Part shown: one piece after another, positions 44,018 to 52,909 of the stretch
How the letters are laid out: each line of letters opens with the position of its first letter
How positions within the stretch are numbered: position 1 is the stretch's first letter
Assembly (NCBI RefSeq): GCF_012163135.1
Contig: NZ_JAAVUP010000003.1
Coordinates: 152,283 to 216,282 of the forward strand
DNA length: 64,000 nucleotides
Source: Neoroseomonas oryzicola
GTDB taxonomy: Bacteria > Pseudomonadota > Alphaproteobacteria > Acetobacterales > Acetobacteraceae
Direction of reading: 5' to 3'
Position numbers and translations under genes: made by a program
The notes under the pieces: generated by a model
Told to the model about the DNA's origin: nothing
The model's database searches: none
What the model saw: the letters and a program-made list of their open reading frames with translations, nothing else

Positions 44018-44437
44018 TCAGGCCTTGGCGGCGTCGGGCTTCTCCAGGCCAAGGATGCGGTCGATGCTGAGCGGCCCCGCGCCGGCGGTCATGAGGTAGA
44101 GGAAGCAGAAGCAGAACAGCACCGCGAGGTTGCCGCCGTTGCGCGCGGGCAGGATGTCGCGCGGGACGTGGATCCAGAGGACCGCGACGGCCATGTAGCC
44201 CGCGAGGATGAAGGCCGCCGGCCGGGTGAAGAGGCCGAGGACGAGCAGCACGCCGCCCGCCGTCTCGACGATGCCGGAGAACAGGATCTGGCCGGGGAAG
44301 ACGGGGTTCGGCGCCGCCATGGGGAAGCCGGTCAGCTTGCCGAGGCCGAACTGCAGGAAGACCAGCCCTACCATGATGCGGAACAGGCTGAGCATGATGG
44401 GCTGGAAGAAGCCGAAAAAGCCTGCGAGGCGGGACAT
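44018..44437 (-). CDS. DoxX family membrane protein
   Basis: 139 residues with four hydrophobic helices: MLSLFRIMVGLVFLQFGLGKLTG near the N-terminus with the family's FxxxGxxK pattern, LFSGIVETAGGVLLVLGLFTRPAAFILAGYMAVAVLWIH, and AVLFCFCFLYLMTAG. DoxX-like proteins are inner-membrane proteins with roles suggested in quinone or thiosulfate metabolism. AAGGAGCG precedes the ATG. It is convergent with the Ser/Gly-rich gene. Confidence 0.9.
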   Translation of the reverse strand: MSRLAGFFGFFQPIMLSLFRIMVGLVFLQFGLGKLTGFPMAAPNPVFPGQILFSGIVETAGGVLLVLGLFTRPAAFILAGYMAVAVLWIHVPRDILPARNGGNLAVLFCFCFLYLMTAGAGPLSIDRILGLEKPDAAKA

Positions 44438-44563
44438 GGACGCTCCTTGCTGGGCGCTGGCGCCTCCCCGGGGCGGGGGCCCGAAGACTGTCCGCCCGCC
44501 CGCGAACCCCGGCGCGAGCGGGCCGAATCAAACCATGTGGCGGGTCGTTCCGCCAGTGGGGGG

Positions 44564-45292
44564 TCAGGCCGCCGCCGCCAACGCCGCCTTCGGGTCGATC
44601 CGCCCGTCATAGAGCGCGCGCCCGATGATCGCGCCCTCGATGCCGGCCTTCGCTTCCCGCAGGGCCACCAGGTCCTCGACGCCGGCGACGCCGCCCGAGG
44701 CGATGATGGGCAACGACACCGCGCGGGCGAGCGCGGCCGTCGCGGCCACGTTCACGCCCCCCAGCATCCCGTCGCGCGCGATGTCGGTGTAGATCACCGC
44801 CGCGGCGCCGGCGCCCTCGAAGCGCTGCGCGAGCTCGGTCGCGCTGACGTCGCTGGTCTCGGCCCAGCCTTCGGTCGCGACCATGCCGTCCCGCGCGTCG
44901 ATGCCGAGCGCCACGCGGCCGGGAAAGGCCTTGCAGGCGGCGCGCGCGAAATCCGGGTCCTTCACTGCCGCGCTGCCGAGGATGATCCGGCTTACGCCCG
45001 CGGCGAGCCAGGCCTCGGCCACCGCCATGGTGCGGATGCCGCCGCCGAGCTGCACCCGCGCGCCGGGCACGGCGGCGAGGATGCCGCGCACCGCCTCCGC
45101 ATTCGCGGGCTTGCCGGCGAAGGCGCCGTCCAGGTCGACGACATGCACCCAGGCGAAGCCGGCCTCGACGAAGGACCGCGCCTGCGCGCCGGGATCGTCG
45201 GCATAGACGGTCGCCTGATCCATCTCGCCCCGCTTGAGGCGCACGACCTGGCCGCCCTTGAGGTCGATGGCGGGATAGAGCGTCAGTGTCAC
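44564..45292 (-). CDS. hisA: Phosphoribosylformimino-AICAR ribotide isomerase HisA
   Basis: 242 residues, GTG start fixed by the family N-terminus ([20 protein letters not shown], catalytic Asp8) and by GAGGGACC upstream. TIM barrel with [16 protein letters not shown] near residue 45, VQLGGGIR near residue 75, [12 protein letters not shown] near residue 100, LGIDARDG near residue 128 with the second catalytic Asp, [13 protein letters not shown] near residue 168 and [13 protein letters not shown] near residue 198. Upstream of doxX in the same orientation; hisB and hisH are not in the window. Confidence 0.96.
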   Translation of the reverse strand: MTLTLYPAIDLKGGQVVRLKRGEMDQATVYADDPGAQARSFVEAGFAWVHVVDLDGAFAGKPANAEAVRGILAAVPGARVQLGGGIRTMAVAEAWLAAGVSRIILGSAAVKDPDFARAACKAFPGRVALGIDARDGMVATEGWAETSDVSATELAQRFEGAGAAAVIYTDIARDGMLGGVNVAATAALARAVSLPIIASGGVAGVEDLVALREAKAGIEGAIIGRALYDGRIDPKAALAAAA

Positions 45293-45469
45293 GGCCGGTG
45301 GTCCCTCGATGCGCGCGGGGCAGAAACGCGCCGGACGGGGCGGCGTCAAGGCTGGCGCGCCGGGACGGGCGTGGCAGCATGGCCGCGTGAGTCGCCTTCC
45401 CCGAACTTCGATCGGCCCGAGTGCCGCGGGTCGTGCAGCCAATCAAGGCCGTGCCGTCGTGCAACGCCG

Positions 45470-46162
45470 ATGAGGGCCTTCCTGCCCGGCCTGCGCGATG
45501 CGCTCGGCGCGGCTGGCGTCGCCATGGCGGCGACCTTCCTCGCCTTCGGCGCGGCGGTGCGGGAAGCCGGCCTGTCCCCGGGCTGGGCGGTGCTCGCCTG
45601 CTGGGGGATCTACGGCATGCCGGGGCAGCTGGTCCTGGTGCAGGCGGCCACCCTCGGCTGGGCCGGGGGCGTCGGGACGGCAGTGATGGGTGCCGTCGCG
45701 GTGAATGCGCGCTTCCTGCCCATGGCGATCTCCATCGCGCCGGTGCTCTCGCCCGGGTCGCGGCTGCGGCTGCTGCCGGCCGTGCCCTTCATCGCCATCA
45801 CCCCCTGGGCGGCGGCCATGCGCGCCCTGCCAGCCATCGAGCGGCCCGGCCGCGTCGCCTGGTTCCTCGGCTTTGGGCTGACGTCCTGGGTCGTGGCGGG
45901 CTTCGCGGCGCTGTCCGGCTACTATGTCGCCGGGGCGCTGGGGCCCGAGGCGCGGGCCGCGCTGATCTTCGTCAACCCGCTCTACTACGCGCTGCTGCTG
46001 GCCGCAGACCTCGACAAGCCGGCGCCGCGCCGGGCGGTGCTGTGCGGCGCGGCTGCGGCCTCGCTCGCCGCGGTGCTGCCGGCGTCGATGGCGCTGCTCG
46101 CCGCTGGGCTGGTCGGCGGGACGGCGGCCTTCCTGCTGGGGCGGCGCCGTGGCCGAGGCTGA
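45470..46162 (+). CDS. AzlC family branched-chain amino acid exporter, large subunit
   Basis: 230 residues, about five to six membrane helices. Family signs: ATFLAFGAAVREAGLSPGWAVLACWGIYGMPGQLVLVQAA near residue 20-60, ARFLPMAISIAP near residue 82, and the FVNPLYYALLLAADLDKP region near residue 165. With AzlD it forms a complex that exports branched-chain amino acids or analogues. The ATG has no strong ribosome site; an upstream extension is not excluded. Overlaps azlD. Confidence 0.9.
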   Translation: MRAFLPGLRDALGAAGVAMAATFLAFGAAVREAGLSPGWAVLACWGIYGMPGQLVLVQAATLGWAGGVGTAVMGAVAVNARFLPMAISIAPVLSPGSRLRLLPAVPFIAITPWAAAMRALPAIERPGRVAWFLGFGLTSWVVAGFAALSGYYVAGALGPEARAALIFVNPLYYALLLAADLDKPAPRRAVLCGAAAASLAAVLPASMALLAAGLVGGTAAFLLGRRRGRG

Positions 46163-46469
46163 CCTCGCGCTTCTGCTGACGGCGGCCGCCTGCCTCGGGC
46201 TGCGGCTCGCGGGGGTGTGGCTGGCGGGCGGGCTCGCGGCGGATCACCCGCTGATCGCCTGGGCGACGGCGGTGGCCCAGGCGACGCTCGCGGCCTTCGT
46301 GGCGCTGGCCATCGTCGCGCCGGCCGGCGCGATGGCGGAGGTGCCGCTGGTGGCCCGGCTCGCGGGGCTCGCGGTGGGCGTCGCGGCGTGCCTCGCCATG
46401 CGGCGGCGGCTGCTGCCCGCCCTGGTGGCGGGGCTGCTCGCGATGCTGGTCGTCAGGGCGGTGCTGTAG
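46149..46469 (+). CDS. AzlD family branched-chain amino acid exporter, small subunit
   Basis: 106 residues from a GTG start that overlaps the azlC stop by 14 bases. Three to four hydrophobic helices with the AzlD pattern: LLLTAAACLGLRLAGVWLAGGLAADHPLIAWATAVAQATLAAFVALAI and a last helix LLPALVAGLLAMLVVRAVL. Inner membrane partner of the preceding AzlC protein. Confidence 0.88.
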   Translation: MAEADLALLLTAAACLGLRLAGVWLAGGLAADHPLIAWATAVAQATLAAFVALAIVAPAGAMAEVPLVARLAGLAVGVAACLAMRRRLLPALVAGLLAMLVVRAVL

Positions 46470-46480
46470 CCGCGCCCCCC

Positions 46481-48070
46481 TCAGGCCCGCCGGACGTTCC
46501 AGAAGGTCGCAAAGCCTTCCTGGATGCCGGTCAGGGTGTTCCGCCATGCCGTCGGCTGCAGGAACTGCCCGACCGGGTAGTAGGGCACCTCCTTCATCGC
46601 CTCGAGCTGGATGTCGCGGCAGATCGCCTGCTGGGCCACGAGGTCCGGGGCGCGGAACCAGGCGTCGCGCAACTCCTCGATGCGCGGAAGCGTGGCCCAG
46701 CCGGCATAGCCCTGTTCCCCGTTGCCGCGCAGCGCGATGTGCCCGGCGGGATCGAGCCAGTCCGAGCCCGACCAGTTGGTGACAAACAGGCTCCAGCCGC
46801 CTTCGGACACCGGCCCCTTGCGGTTGCGCCGCTGCAGCATGGCGTTGAACTCGACCGAATAGACCTCGACGTTCATGCCGCAGCGCTTGAGCAGGTCCTC
46901 CATCACCGCGCCGAGCGGCGGCCCGGCCGAGGAGGTGGACGGGATCATCAGCAGCACCGTCTCGCCGTTGTAGCCGGCCTCCCGCAGCGCCTGGCGCGCG
47001 CGGTCGACGCTGCGCGGCGCCGTCAGGATCTCGAGCCCGGCATCGGAGGCCATCGGCGTGCCCGGGCAGAAGAAGCCGAGCGGCACGTGGTAGAGATCGC
47101 GCTCCGACCCCACCATCGCCTGCATGAATTCCCGCTGGTCGAGCGCGTACCACAATGCCCGGCGGATGGCCGGATTGTTGAAGGGCGGCTGGAGGAAGTT
47201 CATCCGCACCATGCAGACGAAGCCGGTCGGGTCGAGCACCCGCGTCGTCACGCCCCGCGCGCGCCGCAGCAGCGGCAACTGGTCGTGATAGGCGTATTCC
47301 TGCCAGTCCGCCTCGCCCGCGATCAGCGCGTTCGTGGCGGTCGACGGATCGGGCATGACGCGCCATTCGACGCGGTCGAAATGCACGACCTTGCCGCCGG
47401 CGGTCCATCCGCGCGGCGCGTCCTGCCGCGGCTGGTAGCGCTCGAACTTCGTGTAGACGTTGAGCGATCCCGGCACCCGCTCATCGGCCTTGAAGCGGAA
47501 GGGCCCGCTGCCGATCAGTTCCGTCACCTGGCGGAACGGATCCGTGTTCGCGAGCCGCTCCGGCATCATCGCGCAGACCGGCACCGACGCCTTGCCGAGG
47601 GCCACCGGCAGCAGCGGGAAGGGATGCTTCAGGCGGAAGCGGATGGTGCGGTCGTCGGGTGCGGAGAGGTCCTCGGTCGCCGCCAGCAGCGTCGCGCCGA
47701 AGGGATCGCGCCGTGCCCAGCGGCGCAGGCTCGCGACGCAATCCCTGGCGAGCACCTTCTCGCCGTCGTGGAAGAACAGGCCCTCGCGCAGCGTCAGGTC
47801 CCAGCGCTTCCCGTCATCCTCGACGCGATGCCCCTCGACCATCTGCGGCGAGGGACGGAACTGCGCGTCCATGCCGTAGAGCGTGTCGAAGACCATGTAG
47901 CCGTGGTTGCGCGTGGCGTAGGCCGTGGTGGTGACGGGATCGAGCGTCACCAGGTCCTGCTGCGGCGTGAAGCGCAGCGTCGAGGCCGATTGCGCGCGGA
48001 CCAGCGCGGGACCGGCGACCGAGGCCGCCAGCCCGGCGCCGGCGGCCTGCAGGATGGAGCGTCGTTGCAT
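46481..48070 (-). CDS. ABC transporter periplasmic binding protein, SBP family 5
   Basis: 529 residues. A Tat-type signal (MQRRSILQAAGAGLAASVAG) is cut after VRA near residue 26. The mature protein has LTLREGLFFHDGEKVLARD near residue 92 and GSGPFRFK near residue 190, NNPAIRRALWYALDQREFM near residue 320 and CGMNVEVYSVEFNAMLQRR near residue 400, all typical of the peptide/opine SBP_bac_5 family. AGGAGTCACC precedes the ATG. It stands alone without permeases, so it must serve a transporter encoded elsewhere. It is not closely similar to the protein at the left window edge. Confidence 0.92.
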   Translation of the reverse strand: MQRRSILQAAGAGLAASVAGPALVRAQSASTLRFTPQQDLVTLDPVTTTAYATRNHGYMVFDTLYGMDAQFRPSPQMVEGHRVEDDGKRWDLTLREGLFFHDGEKVLARDCVASLRRWARRDPFGATLLAATEDLSAPDDRTIRFRLKHPFPLLPVALGKASVPVCAMMPERLANTDPFRQVTELIGSGPFRFKADERVPGSLNVYTKFERYQPRQDAPRGWTAGGKVVHFDRVEWRVMPDPSTATNALIAGEADWQEYAYHDQLPLLRRARGVTTRVLDPTGFVCMVRMNFLQPPFNNPAIRRALWYALDQREFMQAMVGSERDLYHVPLGFFCPGTPMASDAGLEILTAPRSVDRARQALREAGYNGETVLLMIPSTSSAGPPLGAVMEDLLKRCGMNVEVYSVEFNAMLQRRNRKGPVSEGGWSLFVTNWSGSDWLDPAGHIALRGNGEQGYAGWATLPRIEELRDAWFRAPDLVAQQAICRDIQLEAMKEVPYYPVGQFLQPTAWRNTLTGIQEGFATFWNVRRA

Positions 48071-48227
48071 TCTCGGTGACTCCTGTCGGGATGGCCGGTG
48101 CCGCGAGCGTTCTTGCGGCAACTCTAGCCACGTCGGGCCGTCGCTGGCGACCCGGGGCGCGAATTCCGGCCGCCGACCGCGGGACGGACCCCTTGCGCGA
48201 AGCGCCCGTGCTGGGCTTGTTGCGGGG

Positions 48228-49067
48228 ATGCGCCTTCTCACCGGTCACGCGCGCCTTGCCGGGGTCCTCGGCTGGCCTGTCTCGCATTCCCGCTCGCCGC
48301 GCCTGCATGGGCATTGGCTCGCCACGCTCGGCATCGACGGGGCCTACCTGCCGCTGCCGGTGCATCCGGACCGCTTCGCCACGGCGGTGCGCGCGCTGGC
48401 GGATCTCGGCTTCCGCGGGGCCAACGTCACCATCCCGCACAAGCTCGCGGCCTTCGAGGTCTGCGACGTGGTGGACGCCACTGCGCGGCGGGCCGGGGCG
48501 GTGAACACGCTGGTGTTCCGCGACGGGCGGATCGAGGGGTCCAACACCGACGGCTACGGCTTCCTCGAAAGCGTGAAGGACCAGGCGCCGGGCTGGCAGC
48601 CGGGTGCCGGACCGGCCGTGCTGCTCGGCGCCGGCGGGGCGGCGCGGGCGATCGCCGCGGCGCTGATCGATGCCGGCTGCCCGCGGGTGACGCTGGTCAA
48701 CCGGTCGCGCCACAAGGCCGAGGCGCTCGCTGGCGACCTCGGCGGGCCGGTCGCCGTGGCCGATGCGCCGCCGCTCGAGGACGCGGCGCTGCTGGTGAAC
48801 ACGACATCGCTCGGCATGGTGGGGCACCCACCGCTCGAGGTGGACCTCGCGCCGCTGGGCGCCGGGGCCGTGGTTTCGGACATCGTCTATGTGCCGCTGG
48901 AGACGCCCTTGCTCGCCGCCGCGCGGGCGCGCGGGCTGCGGGCGGTGGATGGCCTCGGGATGCTGCTGCACCAGGCGCGGCCGGGCTTCGAGGCCTGGTT
49001 CGGCGCCGCGCCGGTGGTCGATGCCGCGCTGCGCGAGGTGGTGGCCGCGGATATCCCGAAGCGATGA
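48228..49067 (+). CDS. aroE: Shikimate dehydrogenase
   Basis: 279 residues. Reduces 3-dehydroshikimate with NADPH. The N-terminal substrate domain has GVLGWPVSHSRSPRLHGHWLATLGIDGAYLPLPV (residues about 12-45), RGANVTIPHK near residue 62 with catalytic Lys, and the NTLVF motif near residue 90; NTDGYGF follows near residue 106. The cofactor domain has VLLGAGGAARAIAAAL near residue 128 and VNRSRHKAEAL. The C-terminus has DMVY-like SDIVYVPLETPLL and GLGMLLHQARPGFEAWFG. Stop overlaps coaE. Confidence 0.95.
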   Translation: MRLLTGHARLAGVLGWPVSHSRSPRLHGHWLATLGIDGAYLPLPVHPDRFATAVRALADLGFRGANVTIPHKLAAFEVCDVVDATARRAGAVNTLVFRDGRIEGSNTDGYGFLESVKDQAPGWQPGAGPAVLLGAGGAARAIAAALIDAGCPRVTLVNRSRHKAEALAGDLGGPVAVADAPPLEDAALLVNTTSLGMVGHPPLEVDLAPLGAGAVVSDIVYVPLETPLLAAARARGLRAVDGLGMLLHQARPGFEAWFGAAPVVDAALREVVAADIPKR

Positions 49068-49651
49068 TCGTGCTGGGCCTGACCGGTGGGATCGGCATGG
49101 GCAAGTCGACCGCGACGACGACCCTGCGGCGGCTCGGCGTGCGGGTCTTCGATGCGGATGCCGCCGTCCACCAGTTGCAGGGCAAGGGTGGCCGGGCGGT
49201 GCGGCCGATCGGGGAGGTCTTTCCGGGAACGGTGGTGGACGGAAGGGTGGACCGGGAGGCGCTGCGCCGCGCCGTGCTGGGCAACCCCGAGGCGATGAAG
49301 CGTCTCGAGGCCATCGTCTGGCCGCTGGTGCGGATGGAGGAGCGCCGCTTTCTCGACCGTGCCCGGCGCGACGGGCAGCGCATCGTGGCGCTCGACATTC
49401 CCCTGTTGTTCGAGACCCGGGGCGAGGGCCGCGTCGACCGGGTGCTGGTGGTCTCCGCCCCGGCCTCGGTGCAGCGCATCCGCGTGCTGCGCCGCCCTGG
49501 CATGACCGAGGAACGCCTGGCCTCGATCCGTGCCCGCCAGATGCCCGACCGCGAGAAGCGCCGCCGCGCCGACCACGTCGTCTTCACCGGCCTGAGCCGC
49601 CGCTTCGCCCAGGCCGCCATCCACCGCCTGGTCAGATCGTTGTTAAAGTAA
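49064..49651 (+). CDS. coaE: Dephospho-CoA kinase
   Basis: 195 residues. P-loop GLTGGIGMGKSTATTTLRRLG at the start, VFDADAAVHQL near residue 28 with the conserved Asp, HPLV-equivalent VWPLVRMEERRFL near residue 85, LDIPLLFETRG near residue 110, and ERLASIRARQMPDREKRRRADHVV (lid) near residue 150. Last step of coenzyme A synthesis. ATG overlaps the aroE stop (ATGA). The gene ends in SLLK followed by a hairpin pair. Confidence 0.95.
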   Translation: MIVLGLTGGIGMGKSTATTTLRRLGVRVFDADAAVHQLQGKGGRAVRPIGEVFPGTVVDGRVDREALRRAVLGNPEAMKRLEAIVWPLVRMEERRFLDRARRDGQRIVALDIPLLFETRGEGRVDRVLVVSAPASVQRIRVLRRPGMTEERLASIRARQMPDREKRRRADHVVFTGLSRRFAQAAIHRLVRSLLK

Positions 49652-49657
49652 CGGGTT

Positions 49658-49704
49658 CCGAGGGCCTTTCGGCCCTCGGCGGGGTGCAGGGGCGGCGCCC
49701 CTGC
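49658..49704. repeat. Structured intergenic repeat, copy C (two hairpins)
   Basis: First stem CCGAGGGCC / GGCCCTCGG (49658-49666 with 49671-49679, loop TTTC), spacer GCGGGGT, second stem GCAGGGGC / GCCCCTGC (49686-49693 with 49697-49704, loop GGC). It follows coaE and precedes dnaQ by 15 bases, so it stands between co-oriented genes. The plan matches the right half of copy B. Confidence 0.75.
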
Positions 49705-49718
49705 TCTATTGTTCCTCG

Positions 49719-50426
49719 ATGCGCCAAATCGTCCTGGACACCGAAACCACCGGCCTGGACCCGGCCCTGGGCGACCGTGTCATCGAGGTCGCCGCGGTCG
49801 AGCTGGTCAACCTGCTGCCCACCGGCGCGACCTTCCATCGCCTGGTCGACCCCGAGCGCGACATCCCCGCCGAGGCGACGCGCGTCCATGGCTTCACCAA
49901 TGGCGACCTCGCCGGCAAGCCGAAATTTGCCGAGATCGCTGCGGAGATGCTCGACTTCCTCGGCGATGCGCCGATCATCGCGCACAATGCGCCCTTCGAC
50001 TTCGGCTTCCTGGACGCGGAACTGAAGCGCTGCGGCAAGCCCGCGCTGGACCGCGCGCGGATGGTCGACAGCCTGGTGATCGCGAAGCAGCGCTATCCTG
50101 GGATGCCGAACAGCCTCGATGCGCTGTGCCGGCGGCTCGGCGTCGACAACTCCATGCGCGCCGCGCACAACGCGATCCTGGACTGCACACTGCTCGCTCA
50201 GGTCTACCTGGAGCTGATGGGCGGCAAGCAGCCCGGCTTCGAGCTGGCGGCGTCGCTCGCGGTCAGCCGCGCTGCGCTGGCGGCCGGGGAGGCGGTGGCC
50301 TGGACCGCGACGCCGATCGCCGTGCCCGAGGACCGGGCCGCCGCGCACGCCGCCTTCGTCAAGGCGAAGGTCAAGGACGCGCTGTGGCTGAAGCCGCCCT
50401 TTGCCGATGGCGGGGAGACCGCCTGA
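49719..50426 (+). CDS. dnaQ: DNA polymerase III epsilon subunit (3'-5' exonuclease)
   Basis: 235 residues, proofreading exonuclease. ExoI RQIVLDTETTGLDP at residues 2-15 with the metal-binding DxE, ExoII VHGFTNGDLAGKPKF and IIAHNAPFDFGFLDAEL near residue 85, ExoIIIe HNAILDCTLLAQVYLEL near residue 150 with His and Asp. The C-terminal 50 residues would contact the polymerase alpha subunit. It lies 68 bases after coaE with the hairpin repeat between. The stop overlaps the following small gene. Confidence 0.95.
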   Translation: MRQIVLDTETTGLDPALGDRVIEVAAVELVNLLPTGATFHRLVDPERDIPAEATRVHGFTNGDLAGKPKFAEIAAEMLDFLGDAPIIAHNAPFDFGFLDAELKRCGKPALDRARMVDSLVIAKQRYPGMPNSLDALCRRLGVDNSMRAAHNAILDCTLLAQVYLELMGGKQPGFELAASLAVSRAALAAGEAVAWTATPIAVPEDRAAAHAAFVKAKVKDALWLKPPFADGGETA

Positions 50427-50650
50427 TGCGCTCCGTCCTGCTCGGCGCCGGCGGAGCCTTCGCCGGCTTCGTGGCGGGATGGGTCGGCACGGCGGCCGTG
50501 CTGATCGCGCTTGGCGGGATACTGGGCGTCAGCAACCGCGAAGGCGCCTACGACATGGGCGCCGCCTTCGTCTTCGGCCCGTTGGGGGGGATCGCCAGGG
50601 CGGTGCTCAGCATTCCCGGCGCGCGGCGGGCGCCGTCAGCCGGGCGCTGA
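50426..50650 (+). CDS. Small membrane protein of unknown function, 74 aa
   Basis: The ATG overlaps the dnaQ stop (TGATG), so the two are coupled. The protein has a Gly/Ala-rich hydrophobic helix of about 30 residues (LLGAGGAFAGFVAGWVGTAAVLIALGG), a short polar turn with SNREGAYDMG, and a second weakly hydrophobic segment FVFGPLGGIARAVLSI. It ends with basic residues. A one- or two-helix inner-membrane protein is likely; no function recognised. Convergent with hemE, four bases away. Confidence 0.7.
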   Translation: MRSVLLGAGGAFAGFVAGWVGTAAVLIALGGILGVSNREGAYDMGAAFVFGPLGGIARAVLSIPGARRAPSAGR

Positions 50651-50654
50651 CGCC

Positions 50655-51713
50655 TCAGGCCGAGCGCAGGATCCGCATCAGCGCCGTGACGTGCTCCGGC
50701 GGGGTCTGCGGCACGATCCCATGGCCCAGGTTGAAGATGTAGGGGCGGCCCTTCATGGCGGCGAGGATCGACCGCGTCTCGGCTTCCAGCGCCGCGCCGC
50801 CGGCGACCAGCGCGAGGGGATCGAGGTTGCCCTGCAGCGCCATGGTCGCCGGCACGGCCTGGGCCGCCCAGCGCGGGTCCATCGAGGTGTCCATCGCCGT
50901 CGCGTCCACCCCGGCGCGCGCCGCGTAGTCCGCCAGCAACGGTCCCGCCAGGCGCGGGAAGCCGATGATCGGGATCCCGGGGCAGCGACGCCGCAGGTTG
51001 CGCGTGATGGAGGCCGTCGGCTCGATCACCCAGCGCCGGAACTGGCCCGGCGAGAGCATCCCCGCCCAGGAATCGAACAGCATCAGTGCCTCGGCCCCGG
51101 CCTCGACCTGGGCCACCAGGTATTCCGTGGTCGCGTCCTGCAGCGTGCGGATCAGCCGCCCGAACAGCGCCGGGTCGGCATAGGCGAGGCCGCGAGCCGC
51201 CGGGAACTCCTTGCTGCCCTTTCCCTCGAGCATGTAGCAGGCGACCGTGAAGCAGCCGCCGGCGAAGCCGATCAGCGTGGTCCGCGGCGCCTCGGCCGCG
51301 AGCCCGGCGCGCACGCGGGAGACGGTCTCCATCACCGGTGCCGCCCGCGCCACGACGACCGAGGGGTCGAGTGCCGCGATCGCCTCGGCCGTGCGCAGCG
51401 GTTCCAGCAGCGGGCCTTCCCCTTCCGCGAAGCGGAGCGGCTGCCCGAGCGCCCAGGGGATCATCAGGATGTCCGAGAACAGGATGGCGGCTTCCATCCC
51501 GTAGCGGCGGATTGGCTGGAGCGTCACCTCCGCCGCCAGCTCGGGCGTGGTGCACAGGGCGATGAAATCGCCTGCCTGCGCGCGGACCTCGCGGTATTCG
51601 GGCAGGTAGCGCCCGGCCTGGCGCATCAGCCAGGCAGGGGGTGGCCAGACGGCCTCCCCCGCAAGGGCGCGCAGAAGGGGCTTGGCCGGCACGGCGGGAC
51701 GTTCGCTCTCCAT
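50655..51713 (-). CDS. hemE: Uroporphyrinogen decarboxylase
   Basis: 352 residues. Decarboxylates uroporphyrinogen III to coproporphyrinogen III. The signature PPAWLMRQAGRYLPEYREVR (residues about 26-45) contains the substrate-binding arginines; later SDILMIPWALGQPLRF near residue 83 with the catalytic Asp, GFAGGCFTVACYMLEGKGS near residue 148, and the C-terminal FNLGHGIVPQTPPEHV near residue 330. AAGGGTAGG precedes the ATG. In many alphaproteobacteria hemE borders the replication origin; the gap upstream of it here fits that. Confidence 0.96.
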   Translation of the reverse strand: MESERPAVPAKPLLRALAGEAVWPPPAWLMRQAGRYLPEYREVRAQAGDFIALCTTPELAAEVTLQPIRRYGMEAAILFSDILMIPWALGQPLRFAEGEGPLLEPLRTAEAIAALDPSVVVARAAPVMETVSRVRAGLAAEAPRTTLIGFAGGCFTVACYMLEGKGSKEFPAARGLAYADPALFGRLIRTLQDATTEYLVAQVEAGAEALMLFDSWAGMLSPGQFRRWVIEPTASITRNLRRRCPGIPIIGFPRLAGPLLADYAARAGVDATAMDTSMDPRWAAQAVPATMALQGNLDPLALVAGGAALEAETRSILAAMKGRPYIFNLGHGIVPQTPPEHVTALMRILRSA

Positions 51714-52012
51714 CGCCTACCCTTCGCAAAGAAAAAGGATTCTAGGAAGTGATAGAGGCTTGTTGGGCCTGTGGATGACGGGGATGCAGGTGATCCGGCG
51801 TCGTCCCACAGACCTTTCCACAGGGTCCGGGGGGCCTCCTCGGCTGGCGGGACGGGGCATTGGCCGACCTGTCCACGATTCCGGCAAAGTTTTCGGGAGA
51901 ACCGTCCGGCGCTGCCCGAAGGCGTGCCCGTCGTGCAGGGCTTCCCCAGGCAGGCGTCCCGGGCTGGAATCCACCCCCGTTATCCACACGGATTCACGCT
52001 ATCCTTCCCGCG
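51714..52012. other. oriC: Candidate chromosomal replication origin (oriC) between hemE and ppsR
   Basis: 299 bases without a gene between divergent hemE and ppsR, the place of oriC in Caulobacter and other alphaproteobacteria. It has a perfect DnaA box TTATCCACA at 51980-51988, a one-mismatch box on the minus strand at 51770-51778 (TGTGGATGA) and a two-mismatch box CTTTCCACA at 51814-51822. Four GANTC methylation sites lie at 51738, 51877, 51967 and 51991. The stretch 51725-51762 is clearly AT-richer than its surroundings and could be the unwinding element. No ORF or RNA gene is seen. Confidence 0.72.
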
Positions 52013-52909
52013 ATGCCCCAGAGAACCATCAACCTCCACCTCGTGTCGGATTCGACCGGGGACACGCTCAATTCGATCGCGCGGGCGACGCTCGCCCGCT
52101 TCGACGACCACCATGTGATCCATCACCGATGGTCCCTGGTGCGGTCCCGGCTGCAGCTGGACCGCGTGCTGGAAGGCATCGAGCACGAGCCCGGCCCGGT
52201 GCTCTACACCCTGGTCGATTCCAGCCTGCGCCTGGCGCTGGAGGAGACCTGCGGCAGGCTCGGCGTGCAGTGCTTCTCCCCGCTCGATCCGGTGATGGAG
52301 ATGCTGCAGGGCGAGATCGGCGCGCGGGCGAAGGAAAAGCGCGCTGCCCAGCACGTCATGGACGCCGACTATTTCCGCCGGATCGATGCCATGCACTACG
52401 TGCTGTCGCACGATGACGGGCAGGGCACGCTCGGCATCCGCGATGCCGACGTGGTGCTGGTGGGCGTATCGCGGTCGTCCAAGACGCCGACCTGCTTCTA
52501 CCTGGCCAACCGCGGCATCAAGGCGGCGAACGTGCCGATCGTGCCCGGCGCCGCGCTGCCCGACGCGCTCGAGAACCCGCCCTGCCCGGTGGTCGGCCTG
52601 CATATCGACGTGAACGCGCTGATCGATATCCGGCGCCACCGCCTCAAGATCATCGGCGCCGGCGGGGTGCGCCAGGACGCGACCGACTACGTGGATCCGG
52701 AGGCGGTGAAGGCCGAGATCGTCGCCGCGCGGCGGCTCTGCACCGCGCGCGGCTGGCCGGTGATCGACGTGACCCGCCGCAGCATCGAGGAGACGGCGGC
52801 GACCATCCTGCAGCTGATGGAAGCCTGGCACGCGCGGCGGAAGGACAACCTCGCCCCGCATCGCCCCGAGGATCCTGCCGCCGCCGTGCTGGGCCGGCAC
52901 GGCGCATGA
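52013..52909 (+). CDS. ppsR: Pyruvate, phosphate dikinase / PEP synthase regulatory protein (DUF299)
   Basis: 298 residues. Bifunctional ADP-dependent kinase and phosphorylase controlling pyruvate phosphate dikinase or PEP synthase. Family marks: [19 protein letters not shown] at the start, [10 protein letters not shown] near residue 60, [12 protein letters not shown] near residue 85, [16 protein letters not shown] near residue 121, and the P-loop [30 protein letters not shown] near residue 147. It is the RP001-type gene beside the origin. The stop overlaps the maf start (ATGA). Confidence 0.94.
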   Translation: MPQRTINLHLVSDSTGDTLNSIARATLARFDDHHVIHHRWSLVRSRLQLDRVLEGIEHEPGPVLYTLVDSSLRLALEETCGRLGVQCFSPLDPVMEMLQGEIGARAKEKRAAQHVMDADYFRRIDAMHYVLSHDDGQGTLGIRDADVVLVGVSRSSKTPTCFYLANRGIKAANVPIVPGAALPDALENPPCPVVGLHIDVNALIDIRRHRLKIIGAGGVRQDATDYVDPEAVKAEIVAARRLCTARGWPVIDVTRRSIEETAATILQLMEAWHARRKDNLAPHRPEDPAAAVLGRHGA

